Below the pieces are notes generated by a model. That model searched no databases, was not told the origin of the DNA, and saw nothing but the letters and a program-made list of their open reading frames with translations. From the NCBI GenBank assembly GCA_964019055.1, contig OZ025219.1:9056388-9120387 (forward strand): a stretch of 64,000 bases of DNA. The letters are read 5' to 3'. Below are positions 1 to 13,490 of the stretch, in pieces. A program made the translations under genes and the position numbers. The stretch comes from Anthopleura xanthogrammica (taxonomy: Eukaryota; Cnidaria; Anthozoa; Actiniaria; Actiniidae). Within the stretch, counting starts at the first letter, position 1. Every line of letters begins with the position of its first letter.

Positions 1-3000
1 AAGATTTTCTTCAGATTATCCTTCCCGTATAAACAAAACCAACTACAAGGCAATGTATGGCCATCAAAGTGGATTTTGAATCATGTTTTCCGCGATTCCA
101 TATTCCCTTCAAAACTCAATTTTCATGATCGTTTTCGATAGTATATTGATTTTCAACAAGTTATTTTAAGCTGCGAAAGAGGAAACTTGGATTTTTCAGT
201 GACCCCCTGGTAGGTCTCCCTGTGTCCAGCTCCTCAAGAAATATGACAGACAAGGGTCTCACTCTGCACACAAACAGGCCTCATTTCTACATTGTCGCGC
301 CAGATATCAACACAAATTCTATCTTAGTAGGATGGCAGAGGTTCAAAGAGGATAAAACTTTTTACCTTACGGTTCTAGCTTATCTACAGCCAGAGATATT
401 CAAGATTATCTTCAGATTATCCTTCCCGTATAAACAAAACCAACTACAAGGCAATGTATGGCCATCAAAGTGGATTTTGAATCATTTTTTCCGCGATTCC
501 ATATTCCCTTCAAAACTCAATTTTCATGATCGTTTTCGATAGTATATTGATTTTCAACAAGTTATTTTAAGCTGCGAAAGAGGAAAGTTGGATTTTTCAG
601 TGACCCCCTGGTAGGTCTCCCTGTGTTCAGCTCTTGAAGAAATATGACAGACAAGGGTCTCACTCTGCACACAAACAGGCCTCATTTCTACATTGTCGCG
701 CCAGATATAAACAACAATTCTATCTTAGTAGGATGGCAGAGGTTCAAAGAGGATAAAACTTTTTACCTTACGGTTCTAGCTTATCTACAGCCAGAGATAT
801 TCAAGATTATCTTCAGATTATCCTTCCCGTATAAACAAAACCAACTACAAGGCAATGTATGGCCATCAAAGTGGATTTTGAATCATTTTTTCCGTCATTC
901 CATATTCCCTTCAAAACTCAATTTTCATGATCGTTTTCGATAGTATATTGATTTTCAACAAGTTATTTTAAGCTGCGAAAGAGGAAAGTTGGATTTTTCA
1001 GTGACCCCCTGGTAGGTCTCCCTGTGTCCAGCTCTTCAAGAAATATGACAGACAAGGGTCTCACTCTGCACACAAACAGGCCTCATTTCTACATTGTCGC
1101 GCCAGATATCAACAACAATTCTATCTTAGTAGGATGGCAGAGGTTCGAAGAGGATAAAACTTTTTACCTTACGGTTCTAGCTTATCTACAGCCAGAGATA
1201 TTCAAGATTATCTTCAGATTATCCTTCCCGTATAAACAAAACCAACTACAAGGCAATGTATGGCCATCAAAGTGGATTTTGAATCATTTTTTCCGCGATT
1301 CCATATTCCCTTCAAAACTCAATTTTCATGATCGTTTTCGATAGTATATTGATTTTCAACAAGTTATTTTAAGCTGCGAAAGAGAAAAGTTGGATTTTTC
1401 AGTGACCCCCTGGTAGGTCTCCCTGTGTCCAGCTCTTCAAGAAATATGACAGACAAGGGTCTCACTCTGCACACAAACAGGCCTCATTTCTACATTGTCG
1501 CGCCAGATATCAACAAACATTCTATCTTAGTAGGATGGCAGAGGTTCAAAGAGGATAAAACTTTTTACCTTACGGTTCTAGCTTATCTACAGCCAGAGAT
1601 ATTCTAGATTTTCTAGATTTTCTTCAGATTATCCTTCCCGTATAAACAAAACCAACTACAAGGCAATGTATGGCCATCAAATAAAGTGGATTTTGAATCA
1701 TTTTTTCCGCGATTCCATATTCCCTTCAAAACTCAATTTTCATGATCGTTTTCGATAGTATATTGATTTTCAACAAGTTATTTTAAGCTGCGAAAGAGGA
1801 AAGTTGGATTTTTCAGTGACCCCCTGGTAGGTCTCCCTGTGTTCAGCTCTTGAAGAAATATGACAGACAAGGGTCTCACTCTGCACACAAACAGGCCTCA
1901 TTTCTACATTGTCGCGCCAGATATCAACAAAATTTCTATGTTAGTAGGATGGCAGAGGTTCAAAGAGGATAAAACTTTTTACCTTACGGTTCTAGCTTAT
2001 CTACAGCCAGAGATATTCAAGATTATCTTCAGATTATCCTTCCCGTATAAACAAAACCAACTACAAGGCAATGTATGGCCATCAAAGTGGATTTTGAATC
2101 ATTTTTTCCGCGATTCCATATTCCCTTCAAAACTCAATTTTCATGATCGTTTTCGATAGTATATTGATTTTCAACAAGTTATTTTAAGCTGCGAAAGAGG
2201 AAAGTTGGATTTTTCAGTGACCCCCTGGTAGGTCTCCCTGTGTCCAGCTCTTCAAGAAATATGACAGACAAGGGTCTCACTCTGCACACAAACAGGCCTC
2301 ATTTCTACATTGTCGCGCCAGATATCAACAAAAATTCTATCTTAGTAGGATGGCAGAGGTTCAAAGAGGATAAAACTTTTTACCTTACGGTTCTAGCTTA
2401 TCTACAGCCAGAGATATTCAAGATTTTCTTCAGATTATCCTTCCCGTATAAACAAAACCAACTACAAGGCAATGTATGGCCATCAAAGTGGATTTTGAAT
2501 CATGTTTTCCGCGATTCCATATTCCCTTCAAAACTCAATTTTCATGATCGTTTTCGATAGTATATTGATTTTCAACAAGTTATTTTAAGCTGCGAAAGAG
2601 GAAACTTGGATTTTTCAGTGACCCCCTGGTAGGTCTCCCTGTGTCCAGCTCCTCAAGAAATATGACAGACAAGGGTCTCACTCTGCACACAAACAGGCCT
2701 CATTTCTACATTGTCGCGCCAGATATCAACACAAATTCTATCTTAGTAGGATGGCAGAGGTTCAAAGAGGATAAAACTTTTTACCTTACGGTTCTAGCTT
2801 ATCTACAGCCAGAGATATTCAAGATTATCTTCAGATTATCCTTCCCGTATAAACAAAACCAACTACAAGGCAATGTATGGCCATCAAAGTGGATTTTGAA
2901 TCATTTTTTCCGCGATTCCATATTCCCTTCAAAACTCAATTTTCATGATCGTTTTCGATAGTATATTGATTTTCAACAAGTTATTTTAAGCTGCGAAAGA

Positions 3001-6000
3001 GGAAAGTTGGATTTTTCAGTGACCCCCTGGTAGGTCTCCCTGTGTTCAGCTCTTGAAGAAATATGACAGACAAGGGTCTCACTCTGCACACAAACAGGCC
3101 TCATTTCTACATTGTCGCGCCAGATATAAACAACAATTCTATCTTAGTAGGATGGCAGAGGTTCAAAGAGGATAAAACTTTTTACCTTACGGTTCTAGCT
3201 TATCTACAGCCAGAGATATTCAAGATTATCTTCAGATTATCCTTCCCGTATAAACAAAACCAACTACAAGGCAATGTATGGCCATCAAAGTGGATTTTGA
3301 ATCATTTTTTCCGCCATTCCATATTCCCTTCAAAACTCAATTTTCATGATCGTTTTCGATAGTATATTGATTTTCAACAAGTTATTTTAAGCTGCGAAAG
3401 AGGAAAGTTGGATTTTTCAGTGACCCCCTGGTAGGTCTCCCTGTGTCCAGCTCTTCAAGAAATATGACAGACAAGGGTCTCACTCTGCACACAAACAGGC
3501 CTCATTTCTACATTGTCGCGCCAGATATCAACAACAATTCTATCTTAGTAGGATGGCAGAGGTTCAAAGAGGATAAAACTTTTTACCTTACGGTTCTAGC
3601 TTATCTACAGCCAGAGATATTCAAGATTATCTTCAGATTATCCTTCCCGTATAAACAAAACCAACTACAAGGCAATGTATGGCCATCAAAGTGGATTTTG
3701 AATCATTTTTTCCGCGATTCCATATTCCCTTCAAAACTCAATTTTCATGATCGTTTTCGATAGTATATTGATTTTCAACAAGTTATTTTAAGCTGCGAAA
3801 GAGAAAAGTTGGATTTTTCAGTGACCCCCTGGTAGGTCTCCCTGTGTCCAGCTCTTCAAGAAATATGACAGACAAGGGTCTCACTCTGCACACAAACAGG
3901 CCTCATTTCTACATTGTCGCGCCAGATATCAACAAACATTCTATCTTAGTAGGATGGCAGAGGTTCAAAGAGGATAAAACTTTTTACCTTACGGTTCTAG
4001 CTTATCTACAGCCAGAGATATTCTAGATTTTCTAGATTTTCTTCAGATTATCCTTCCCGTATAAACAAAACCAACTACAAGGCAATGTATGGCCATCAAA
4101 TAAAGTGGATTTTGAATCATTTTTTCCGCGATTCCATATTCCCTTCAAAACTCAATTTTCATGATCGTTTTCGATAGTATATTGATTTTCAACAAGTTAT
4201 TTTAAGCTGCGAAAGAGGAAAGTTGGATTTTTCAGTGACCCCCTGGTAGGTCTCCCTGTGTCCAGCTCTTCAAGAAATATGACAGACAAGGGTCTCACTC
4301 TGCACACAAACAGGCCTCATTTCTACATTGTCGCGCCAGATATCAACAACAATTCTATCTTAGTAGGATGGCAGAGGTTCAAAGAGGATAAAACTTTTTA
4401 CCTTACGGTTCTAGCTTATCTACAGCCAGAGATATTCAAGATTATCTTCAGATTATCCTTCCCGTATAAACAAAACCAACTACAAGGCAATGTATGGCCA
4501 TCAAAGTGGATTTTGAATCATTTTTTCCGCCATTCCATATTCCCTTCAAAACTCAATTTTCATGATCGTTTTCGATAGTATATTGATTTTCAACAAGTTA
4601 TTTTAAGCTGCGAAAGAGAAAAGTTGGATTTTTCAGTGACCCCCTGGTAGGTCTCCCTGTGTCCAGCTCTTCAAGAAATATGACAGACAAGGGTCTCACT
4701 CTGCACACAAACAGGCCTCATTTCTACATTGTCGCGCCAGATATCAACACAAATTCTATCTTAGTAGGATGGCAGAGGTTCAAAGAGGATAAAACTTTTT
4801 ACCTTACGGTTCTAGCTTATCTACAGCCAGAGATATTCAAGATTATCTTCAGATTATCCTTCCCGTATAAACAAAACCAACTACAAGGCAATGTATGGCC
4901 ATCAAAGTGGATTTTGAATCATTTTTTCCGCGATTCCATATTCCCTTCAAAACTCAATTTTCATGATCGTTTTCGATAGTATATTGATTTTCAACAAGTT
5001 ATTTTAAGCTGCGAAAGAGGAAAGTTGGATTTTTCAGTGACCCCCTGGTAGGTCTCCCTGTGTCCAGCTCTTCAAGAAATATGACAGACAAGGGTCTCAC
5101 TCTGCACACAAACAGGCCTCATTTCTACATTGTCGCGCCAGATATCAACAAAAATTCTATCTTAGTAGGATGGCAGAGGTTCAAAGAGGATAAAACTTTT
5201 TACCTTACGGTTCTAGCTTATCTACAGCCAGAGATATTCAAGATTTTCTTCAGATTATCCTTCCCGTATAAACAAAACCAACTACAAGGCAATGTATGGC
5301 CATCAAAGTGGATTTTGAATCATGTTTTCCGCGATTCCATATTCCCTTCAAAACTCAATTTTCATGATCGTTTTCGATAGTATATTGATTTTCAACAAGT
5401 TATTTTAAGCTGCGAAAGAGGAAACTTGGATTTTTCAGTGACCCCCTGGTAGGTCTCCCTGTGTCCAGCTCCTCAAGAAATATGACAGACAAGGGTCTCA
5501 CTCTGCACACAAACAGGCCTCATTTCTACATTGTCGCGCCAGATATCAACACAAATTCTATCTTAGTAGGATGGCAGAGGTTCAAAGAGGATAAAACTTT
5601 TTACCTTACGGTTCTAGCTTATCTACAGCCAGAGATATTCAAGATTATCTTCAGATTATCCTTCCCGTATAAACAAAACCAACTACAAGGCAATGTATGG
5701 CCATCAAAGTGGATTTTGAATCATTTTTTCCGCGATTCCATATTCCCTTCAAAACTCAATTTTCATGATCGTTTTCGATAGTATATTGATTTTCAACAAG
5801 TTATTTTAAGCTGCGAAAGAGGAAAGTTGGATTTTTCAGTGACCCCCTGGTAGGTCTCCCTGTGTTCAGCTCTTGAAGAAATATGACAGACAAGGGTCTC
5901 ACTCTGCACACAAACAGGCCTCATTTCTACATTGTCGCGCCAGATATAAACAACAATTCTATCTTAGTAGGATGGCAGAGGTTCAAAGAGGATAAAACTT

Positions 6001-6663
6001 TTTACCTTACGGTTCTAGCTTATCTACAGCCAGAGATATTCAAGATTATCTTCAGATTATCCTTCCCGTATAAACAAAACCAACTACAAGGCAATGTATG
6101 GCCATCAAAGTGGATTTTGAATCATTTTTTCCGCCATTCCATATTCCCTTCAAAACTCAATTTTCATGATCGTTTTCGATAGTATATTGATTTTCAACAA
6201 GTTATTTTAAGCTGCGAAAGAGGAAAGTTGGATTTTTCAGTGACCCCCTGGTAGGTCTCCCTGTGTCCAGCTCTTCAAGAAATATGACAGACAAGGGTCT
6301 CACTCTGCACACAAACAGGCCTCATTTCTACATTGTCGCGCCAGATATCAACAACAATTCTATCTTAGTAGGATGGCAGAGGTTCAAAGAGGATAAAACT
6401 TTTTACCTTACGGTTCTAGCTTATCTACAGCCAGAGATATTCAAGATTATCTTCAGATTATCCTTCCCGTATAAACAAAACCAACTACAAGGCAATGTAT
6501 GGCCATCAAAGTGGATTTTGAATCATTTTTTCCGCGATTCCATATTCCCTTCAAAACTCAATTTTCATGATCGTTTTCGATAGTATATTGATTTTCAACA
6601 AGTTATTTTAAGCTGCGAAAGAGAAAAGTTGGATTTTTCAGTGACCCCCTGGTAGGTCTCCCT
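1..6663. repeat. Higher-order satellite block of 6 to 7 units (about 2.4 and 2.8 kb periods)
   Basis: Variant markers recur in order. A unit with CATGTTTTCC and GAAACTTGG (1-221, 2,240-2,640, 5,060-5,460) is followed by a unit with ACACAAATTC (222, 2,641, 5,461), then a unit with TTCAGCTCTTGAAG and ATATAAAC (623, 3,042, 5,862), and a unit with ACAACAATTC. In the first two blocks this continues to a 414-bp unit (1,425 and 3,844). Offsets are 2,419 bp (222 to 2,641) and 2,820 bp (2,641 to 5,461). A further copy of the same order begins at 11,877. The 414-bp units carry a 9-bp duplication (TTCTAGATT twice) and a 4-bp insertion near CATCAAATAAAG. Confidence 0.85.
243..542 (+). other. Representative copy of the 99-codon open frame carried by the satellite unit (probably not a gene)
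   Basis: Each intact unit has an ATG about 21 bp after the unit start and a 99-codon frame ending in TAG; this copy is a typical example. An in-frame GTG would extend it by 7 codons. The predicted peptide starts MTDKGLTLHTNRPHFYIVAP and has a hydrophobic, aromatic-rich middle (TVLAYLQPEIFKIIFRLSFP). I see no signal peptide, catalytic motif or family that I know. Roughly 115 of 138 units keep the frame, but with nearly identical copies this is expected from recent amplification. Units with stops (for example at 1,425, 3,844, 36,348, 37,952, 38,754, 39,155 and 41,559) are copied into higher-order blocks just like intact ones. I see no obvious promoter or poly(A) signal common to units. Most likely a chance frame; a transcribed peptide is not excluded. 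Confidence 0.3.
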
Positions 6664-9600
6664 GTGTCCAGCTCTTCAAGAAATATGACAGACAAGGGTC
6701 TCACTCTGCACACAAACAGGCCTCATTTCTACATTGTCGCGCCAGATATCAACAAAAATTCTATCTTAGTAGGATGGCAGAGGTTCAAAGAGGATAAAAC
6801 TTTTTACCTTACGGTTCTAGCTTATCTACAGCCAGAGATATTCAAGATTTTCTTCAGATTATCCTTCCCGTATAAACAAAACCAACTACAAGGCAATGTA
6901 TGGCCATCAAAGTGGATTTTTAATCATTTTTTCCGCGATTCCATATTCCCTTCAAAACTCAATTTTCATGATCGTTTTCGATAGTATATTGATTTTCAAC
7001 AAGTTATTTTAAGCTGCGAAAGAGGAAAGTTGGATTTTTCAGTGACCCCCTGGTAGGTCTCCCTGTGTCCAGCTCTTCAAGAAATATGACAGACAAGGGT
7101 CTCACTCTGCACACAAACAGGCCTCATTTCTACATTGTCGCGCCAGATATCAACAAAAATTCTATCTTAGTAGGATGGCAGAGGTTCAAAGAGGATAAAA
7201 CTTTTTACCTTACGGTTCTAGCTTATCTACAGCCAGAGATATTCAAGATTTTCTTCAGATTATCCTTCCCGTATAAACAAAACCAACTACAAGGCAATGT
7301 ATGGCCATCAAAGTGGATTTTGAATCATTTTTTCCGCGATTCCATATTCACTTCAAAACTCAATTTTCATGATCGTTTTCGATAGTATATTGATTTTCAA
7401 CAAGTTATTTTAAGCTGCGAAAGAGGAAAGTTGGATTTTTCAGTGACCCCCTGGTAGGTCTCCCTGTGTCCAGCTCTTCAAGAAATATGACAGACAAGGG
7501 TCTCACTCTGCACACAAACAGGCCTCATTTCTACATTGTCGCGCCAGATATCAACAACAATTCTATCTTAGTAGGATGGCAGAGGTTCAAAGAGGATAAA
7601 ACTTTTTACCTTACGGTTCTAGCTTATCTACAGCCAGAGATATTCAAGATTATCTTCAGATTATCCTTCCCGTATAAACAAAACCAACTACAAGGCAATG
7701 TATGGCCATCAAAGTGGATTTTGAATCATTTTTTCCGCGATTCCATATTCCCTTCAAAACTCAATTTTCATGATCGTTTTCGATAGTATATTGATTTTCA
7801 ACAAGTTATTTTAAGCTGCGAAAGAGGAAAGTTGGATTTTTCAGTGACCCCCTGGTAGGTCTCCCTGTGTCCAGCTCTTCAAGAAATATGACAGACAAGG
7901 GTCTCACTCTGCACACAAACAGGCCTCATTTCTACATTGTCGCGCCAGATATCAACAACAATTCTATCTTAGTAGGATGGCAGAGGTTCAAAGAGGATAA
8001 AACTTTTTACCTTACGGTTCTAGCTTATCTACAGCCAGAGATATTCAAGATTATCTTCAGATTATCCTTCCCGTATAAACAAAACCAACTACAAGGCAAT
8101 GTATGGCCATCAAAGTGGATTTTGAATCATTTTTTCCGCGATTCCATATTCCCTTCAAAACTCAATTTTCATGATCGTTTTCGATAGTATATTGATTTTC
8201 AACAAGTTATTTTAAGCTGCGAAAGAGAAAAGTTGGATTTTTCAGTGACCCCCTGGTAGGTCTCCCTGTGTCCAGCTCTTCAAGAAATATGACAGACAAG
8301 GGTCTCACTCTGCACACAAACAGGCCTCATTTCTACATTGTCGCGCCAGATATCAACAAAAATTCTATCTTAGTAGGATGGCAGAGGTTCAAAGAGGATA
8401 AAACTTTTTACCTTACGGTTCTAGCTTATCTACAGCCAGAGATATTCAAGATTTTCTTCAGATTATCCTTCCCGTATAAACAAAACCAACTACAAGGCAA
8501 TGTATGGCCATCAAAGTGGATTTTTAATCATTTTTTCCGCGATTCCATATTCCCTTCAAAACTCAATTTTCATGATCGTTTTCGATAGTATATTGATTTT
8601 CAACAAGTTATTTTAAGCTGCGAAAGAGGAAAGTTGGATTTTTCAGTGACCCCCTGGTAGGTCTCCCTGTGTCCAGCTCTTCAAGAAATATGACAGACAA
8701 GGGTCTCACTCTGCACACAAACAGGCCTCATTTCTACATTGTCGCGCCAGATATCAACAAAAATTCTATCTTAGTAGGATGGCAGAGGTTCAAAGAGGAT
8801 AAAACTTTTTACCTTACGGTTCTAGCTTATCTACAGCCAGAGATATTCAAGATTTTCTTCAGATTATCCTTCCCGTATAAACAAAACCAACTACAAGGCA
8901 ATGTATGGCCATCAAAGTGGATTTTGAATCATTTTTTCCGCGATTCCATATTCACTTCAAAACTCAATTTTCATGATCGTTTTCGATAGTATATTGATTT
9001 TCAACAAGTTATTTTAAGCTGCGAAAGAGGAAAGTTGGATTTTTCAGTGACCCCCTGGTAGGTCTCCCTGTGTTCAGCTCTTGAAGAAATATGACAGACA
9101 AGGGTCTCACTCTGCACACAAACAGGCCTCATTTCTACATTGTCGCGCCAGATATAAACAACAATTCTATCTTAGTAGGATGGCAGAGGTTCAAAGAGGA
9201 TAAAACTTTTTACCTTACGGTTCTAGCTTATCTACAGCCAGAGATATTCAAGATTATCTTCAGATTATCCTTCCCGTATAAACAAAACCAACTACAAGGC
9301 AATGTATGGCCATCAAAGTGGATTTTGAATCATTTTTTCCGCCATTCCATATTCCCTTCAAAACTCAATTTTCATGATCGTTTTCGATAGTATATTGATT
9401 TTCAACAAGTTATTTTAAGCTGCGAAAGAGGAAAGTTGGATTTTTCAGTGACCCCCTGGTAGGTCTCCCTGTGTCCAGCTCTTCAAGAAATATGACAGAC
9501 AAGGGTCTCACTCTGCACACAAACAGGCCTCATTTCTACATTGTCGCGCCAGATATCAACAACAATTCTATCTTAGTAGGATGGCAGAGGTTCAAAGAGG

Positions 9601-11475
9601 ATAAAACTTTTTACCTTACGGTTCTAGCTTATCTACAGCCAGAGATATTCAAGATTATCTTCAGATTATCCTTCCCGTATAAACAAAACCAACTACAAGG
9701 CAATGTATGGCCATCAAAGTGGATTTTGAATCATTTTTTCCGCGATTCCATATTCCCTTCAAAACTCAATTTTCATGATCGTTTTCGATAGTATATTGAT
9801 TTTCAACAAGTTATTTTAAGCTGCGAAAGAGAAAAGTTGGATTTTTCAGTGACCCCCTGGTAGGTCTCCCTGTGTCCAGCTCTTCAAGAAATATGACAGA
9901 CAAGGGTCTCACTCTGCACACAAACAGGCCTCATTTCTACATTGTCGCGCCAGATATCAACAAAAATTCTATCTTAGTAGGATGGCAGAGGTTCAAAGAG
10001 GATAAAACTTTTTACCTTACGGTTCTAGCTTATCTACAGCCAGAGATATTCAAGATTTTCTTCAGATTATCCTTCCCGTATAAACAAAACCAACTACAAG
10101 GCAATGTATGGCCATCAAAGTGGATTTTTAATCATTTTTTCCGCGATTCCATATTCCCTTCAAAACTCAATTTTCATGATCGTTTTCGATAGTATATTGA
10201 TTTTCAACAAGTTATTTTAAGCTGCGAAAGAGGAAAGTTGGATTTTTCAGTGACCCCCTGGTAGGTCTCCCTGTGTCCAGCTCTTCAAGAAATATGACAG
10301 ACAAGGGTCTCACTCTGCACACAAACAGGCCTCATTTCTACATTGTCGCGCCAGATATCAACAAAAATTCTATCTTAGTAGGATGGCAGAGGTTCAAAGA
10401 GGATAAAACTTTTTACCTTACGGTTCTAGCTTATCTACAGCCAGAGATATTCAAGATTTTCTTCAGATTATCCTTCCCGTATAAACAAAACCAACTACAA
10501 GGCAATGTATGGCCATCAAAGTGGATTTTGAATCATTTTTTCCGCGATTCCATATTCACTTCAAAACTCAATTTTCATGATCGTTTTCGATAGTATATTG
10601 ATTTTCAACAAGTTATTTTAAGCTGCGAAAGAGGAAAGTTGGATTTTTCAGTGACCCCCTGGTAGGTCTCCCTGTGTCCAGCTCTTCAAGAAATATGACA
10701 GACAAGGGTCTCACTCTGCACACAAACAGGCCTCATTTCTACATTGTCGCGCCAGATATCAACAACAATTCTATCTTAGTAGGATGGCAGAGGTTCAAAG
10801 AGGATAAAACTTTTTACCTTACGGTTCTAGCTTATCTACAGCCAGAGATATTCAAGATTATCTTCAGATTATCCTTCCCGTATAAACAAAACCAACTACA
10901 AGGCAATGTATGGCCATCAAAGTGGATTTTGAATCATTTTTTCCGCGATTCCATATTCCCTTCAAAACTCAATTTTCATGATCGTTTTCGATAGTATATT
11001 GATTTTCAACAAGTTATTTTAAGCTGCGAAAGAGGAAAGTTGGATTTTTCAGTGACCCCCTGGTAGGTCTCCCTGTGTCCAGCTCTTCAAGAAATATGAC
11101 AGACAAGGGTCTCACTCTGCACACAAACAGGCCTCATTTCTACATTGTCGCGCCAGATATCAACAAAAATTCTATCTTAGTAGGATGGCAGAGGTTCAAA
11201 GAGGATAAAACTTTTTACCTTACGGTTCTAGCTTATCTACAGCCAGAGATATTCAAGATTTTCTTCAGATTATCCTTCCCGTATAAACAAAACCAACTAC
11301 AAGGCAATGTATGGCCATCAAAGTGGATTTTGAATCATTTTTTCCGCGATTCCATATTCACTTCAAAACTCAATTTTCATGATCGTTTTCGATAGTATAT
11401 TGATTTTCAACAAGTTATTTTAAGCTGCGAAAGAGGAAAGTTGGATTTTTCAGTGACCCCCTGGTAGGTCTCCCT
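6664..11475. repeat. Higher-order satellite block, 4-unit period of 1,604 bp
   Basis: Units at 6,664, 8,268 and 9,872 share ACAAAAATTC with TTTTTAATC. The units after them (7,065, 8,669 and 10,273) share the rarer TATTCACTTC variant. The spacing is 1,604 bp, exactly four units. The third unit of the block is not the same in each copy (7,466 against 9,070), so the blocks have been edited since duplication. Confidence 0.8.
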
Positions 11476-11876
11476 GTGTCCAGCTCTTCAAGAAATATGA
11501 CAGACAAGGGTCTCACTCTGCACACAAACAGGCCTCATTTCTACATTGTCGCGCCAGATATCAACAACAATTCTATCTTAGTAGGATGGCAGAGGTTCAA
11601 AGAGGATAAAACTTTTTACCTTACGGTTCTAGCTTATCTACAGCCAGAGATATTCAAGATTTTCTTCAGATTATCCTTCCCGTATAAACAAAACCAACTA
11701 CAAGGCAATGTATGGCCATCAAAGTGGATTTTGAATCATGTTTTCCGCGATTCCATATTCCCTTCAAAACTCAATTTTCATGATCGTTTTCGATAGTATA
11801 TTCATTTTCAACAAGTTATTTTAAGCTGCGAAAGAGGAAACTTGGATTTTTCAGTGACCCCCTGGTAGGTCTCCCT

Positions 11877-13490
11877 GTGTCCAGCTCCTCAAGAAATATG
11901 ACAGACAAGGGTCTCACTCTGCACACAAACAGGCCTCATTTCTACATTGTCGCGCCAGATATCAACACAAATTCTATCTTAGTAGGATGGCAGAGGTTCA
12001 AAGAGGATAAAACTTTTTACCTTACGGTTCTAGCTTATCTACAGCCAGAGATATTCAAGATTATCTTCAGATTATCCTTCCCGTATAAACAAAACCAACT
12101 ACAAGGCAATGTATGGCCATCAAAGTGGATTTTGAATCATTTTTTCCGCGATTCCATATTCCCTTCAAAACTCAATTTTCATGATCGTTTTCGATAGTAT
12201 ATTGATTTTCAACAAGTTATTTTAAGCTGCGAAAGAGGAAAGTTGGATTTTTCAGTGACCCCCTGGTAGGTCTCCCTGTGTTCAGCTCTTGAAGAAATAT
12301 GACAGACAAGGGTCTCACTCTGCACACAAACAGGCCTCATTTCTACATTGTCGCGCCAGATATAAACAACAATTCTATCTTAGTAGGATGGCAGAGGTTC
12401 AAAGAGGATAAAACTTTTTACCTTACGGTTCTAGCTTATCTACAGCCAGAGATATTCAAGATTATCTTCAGATTATCCTTCCCGTATAAACAAAACCAAC
12501 TACAAGGCAATGTATGGCCATCAAAGTGGATTTTGAATCATTTTTTCCGCCATTCCATATTCCCTTCAAAACTCAATTTTCATGATCGTTTTCGATAGTA
12601 TATTGATTTTCAACAAGTTATTTTAAGCTGCGAAAGAGGAAAGTTGGATTTTTCAGTGACCCCCTGGTAGGTCTCCCTGTGTCCAGCTCTTCAAGAAATA
12701 TGACAGACAAGGGTCTCACTCTGCACACAAACAGGCCTCATTTCTACATTGTCGCGCCAGATATCAACAACAATTCTATCTTAGTAGGATGGCAGAGGTT
12801 CAAAGAGGATAAAACTTTTTACCTTACGGTTCTAGCTTATCTACAGCCAGAGATATTCAAGATTATCTTCAGATTATCCTTACCGTATAAACAAAACCAA
12901 CTACAAGGCAATGTATGGCCATCAAAGTGGATTTTGAATCATTTTTTCCGCGATTCCATATTCCCTTCAAAACTCAATTTTCATGATCGTTTTCGATAGT
13001 ATATTGATTTTCAACAAGTTATTTTAAGCTGCGAAAGAGAAAAGTTGGATTTTTCAGTGACCCCCTGGTAGGTCTCCCTGTGTCCAGCTCTTCAAGAAAT
13101 ATGACAGACAAGGGTCTCACTCTGCACACAAACAGGCCTCATTTCTACATTGTCGCGCCAGATATCAACAAACATTCTATCTTAGTAGGATGGCAGAGGT
13201 TCAAAGAGGATAAAACTTTTTACCTTACGGTTCTAGCTTATCTACAGCCAGAGATATTCTAGATTTTCTAGATTTTCTTCAGATTATCCTTCCCGTATAA
13301 ACAAAACCAACTACAAGGCAATGTATGGCCATCAAAGTGGATTTTTAATCATTTTTTTCCGCGATTCCATATTCCCTTCAAAACTCAATTTTCATGATCG
13401 TTTTCGATAGTATATTGATTTTCAACAAGTTATTTTAAGCTGCGAAAGAGGAAAGTTGGATTTTTCAGTGACCCCCTGGTAGGTCTCCCT
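11877..13490. repeat. Displaced copy of the left-end higher-order block
   Basis: The order of unit types at 11,877, 12,278, 12,679 and 13,080 reproduces that at 222, 623, 1,024 and 1,425, including the 9-bp TTCTAGATT duplication in the last unit. The unit before it (11,476) carries CATGTTTTCC and GAAACTTGG as expected. The 13,080 unit lacks the 4-bp insertion of its relatives and instead has one extra T in its T run, giving 411 bp. Confidence 0.75.

Noticed and set aside
340..358. Pol III promoter boxes in the satellite unit (TGGCAGAGG and GGTTCAAAG)
   Set aside because: The two partial matches overlap or abut, leaving no room for the normal A-to-B spacing, and no T-run terminator is suitably placed.
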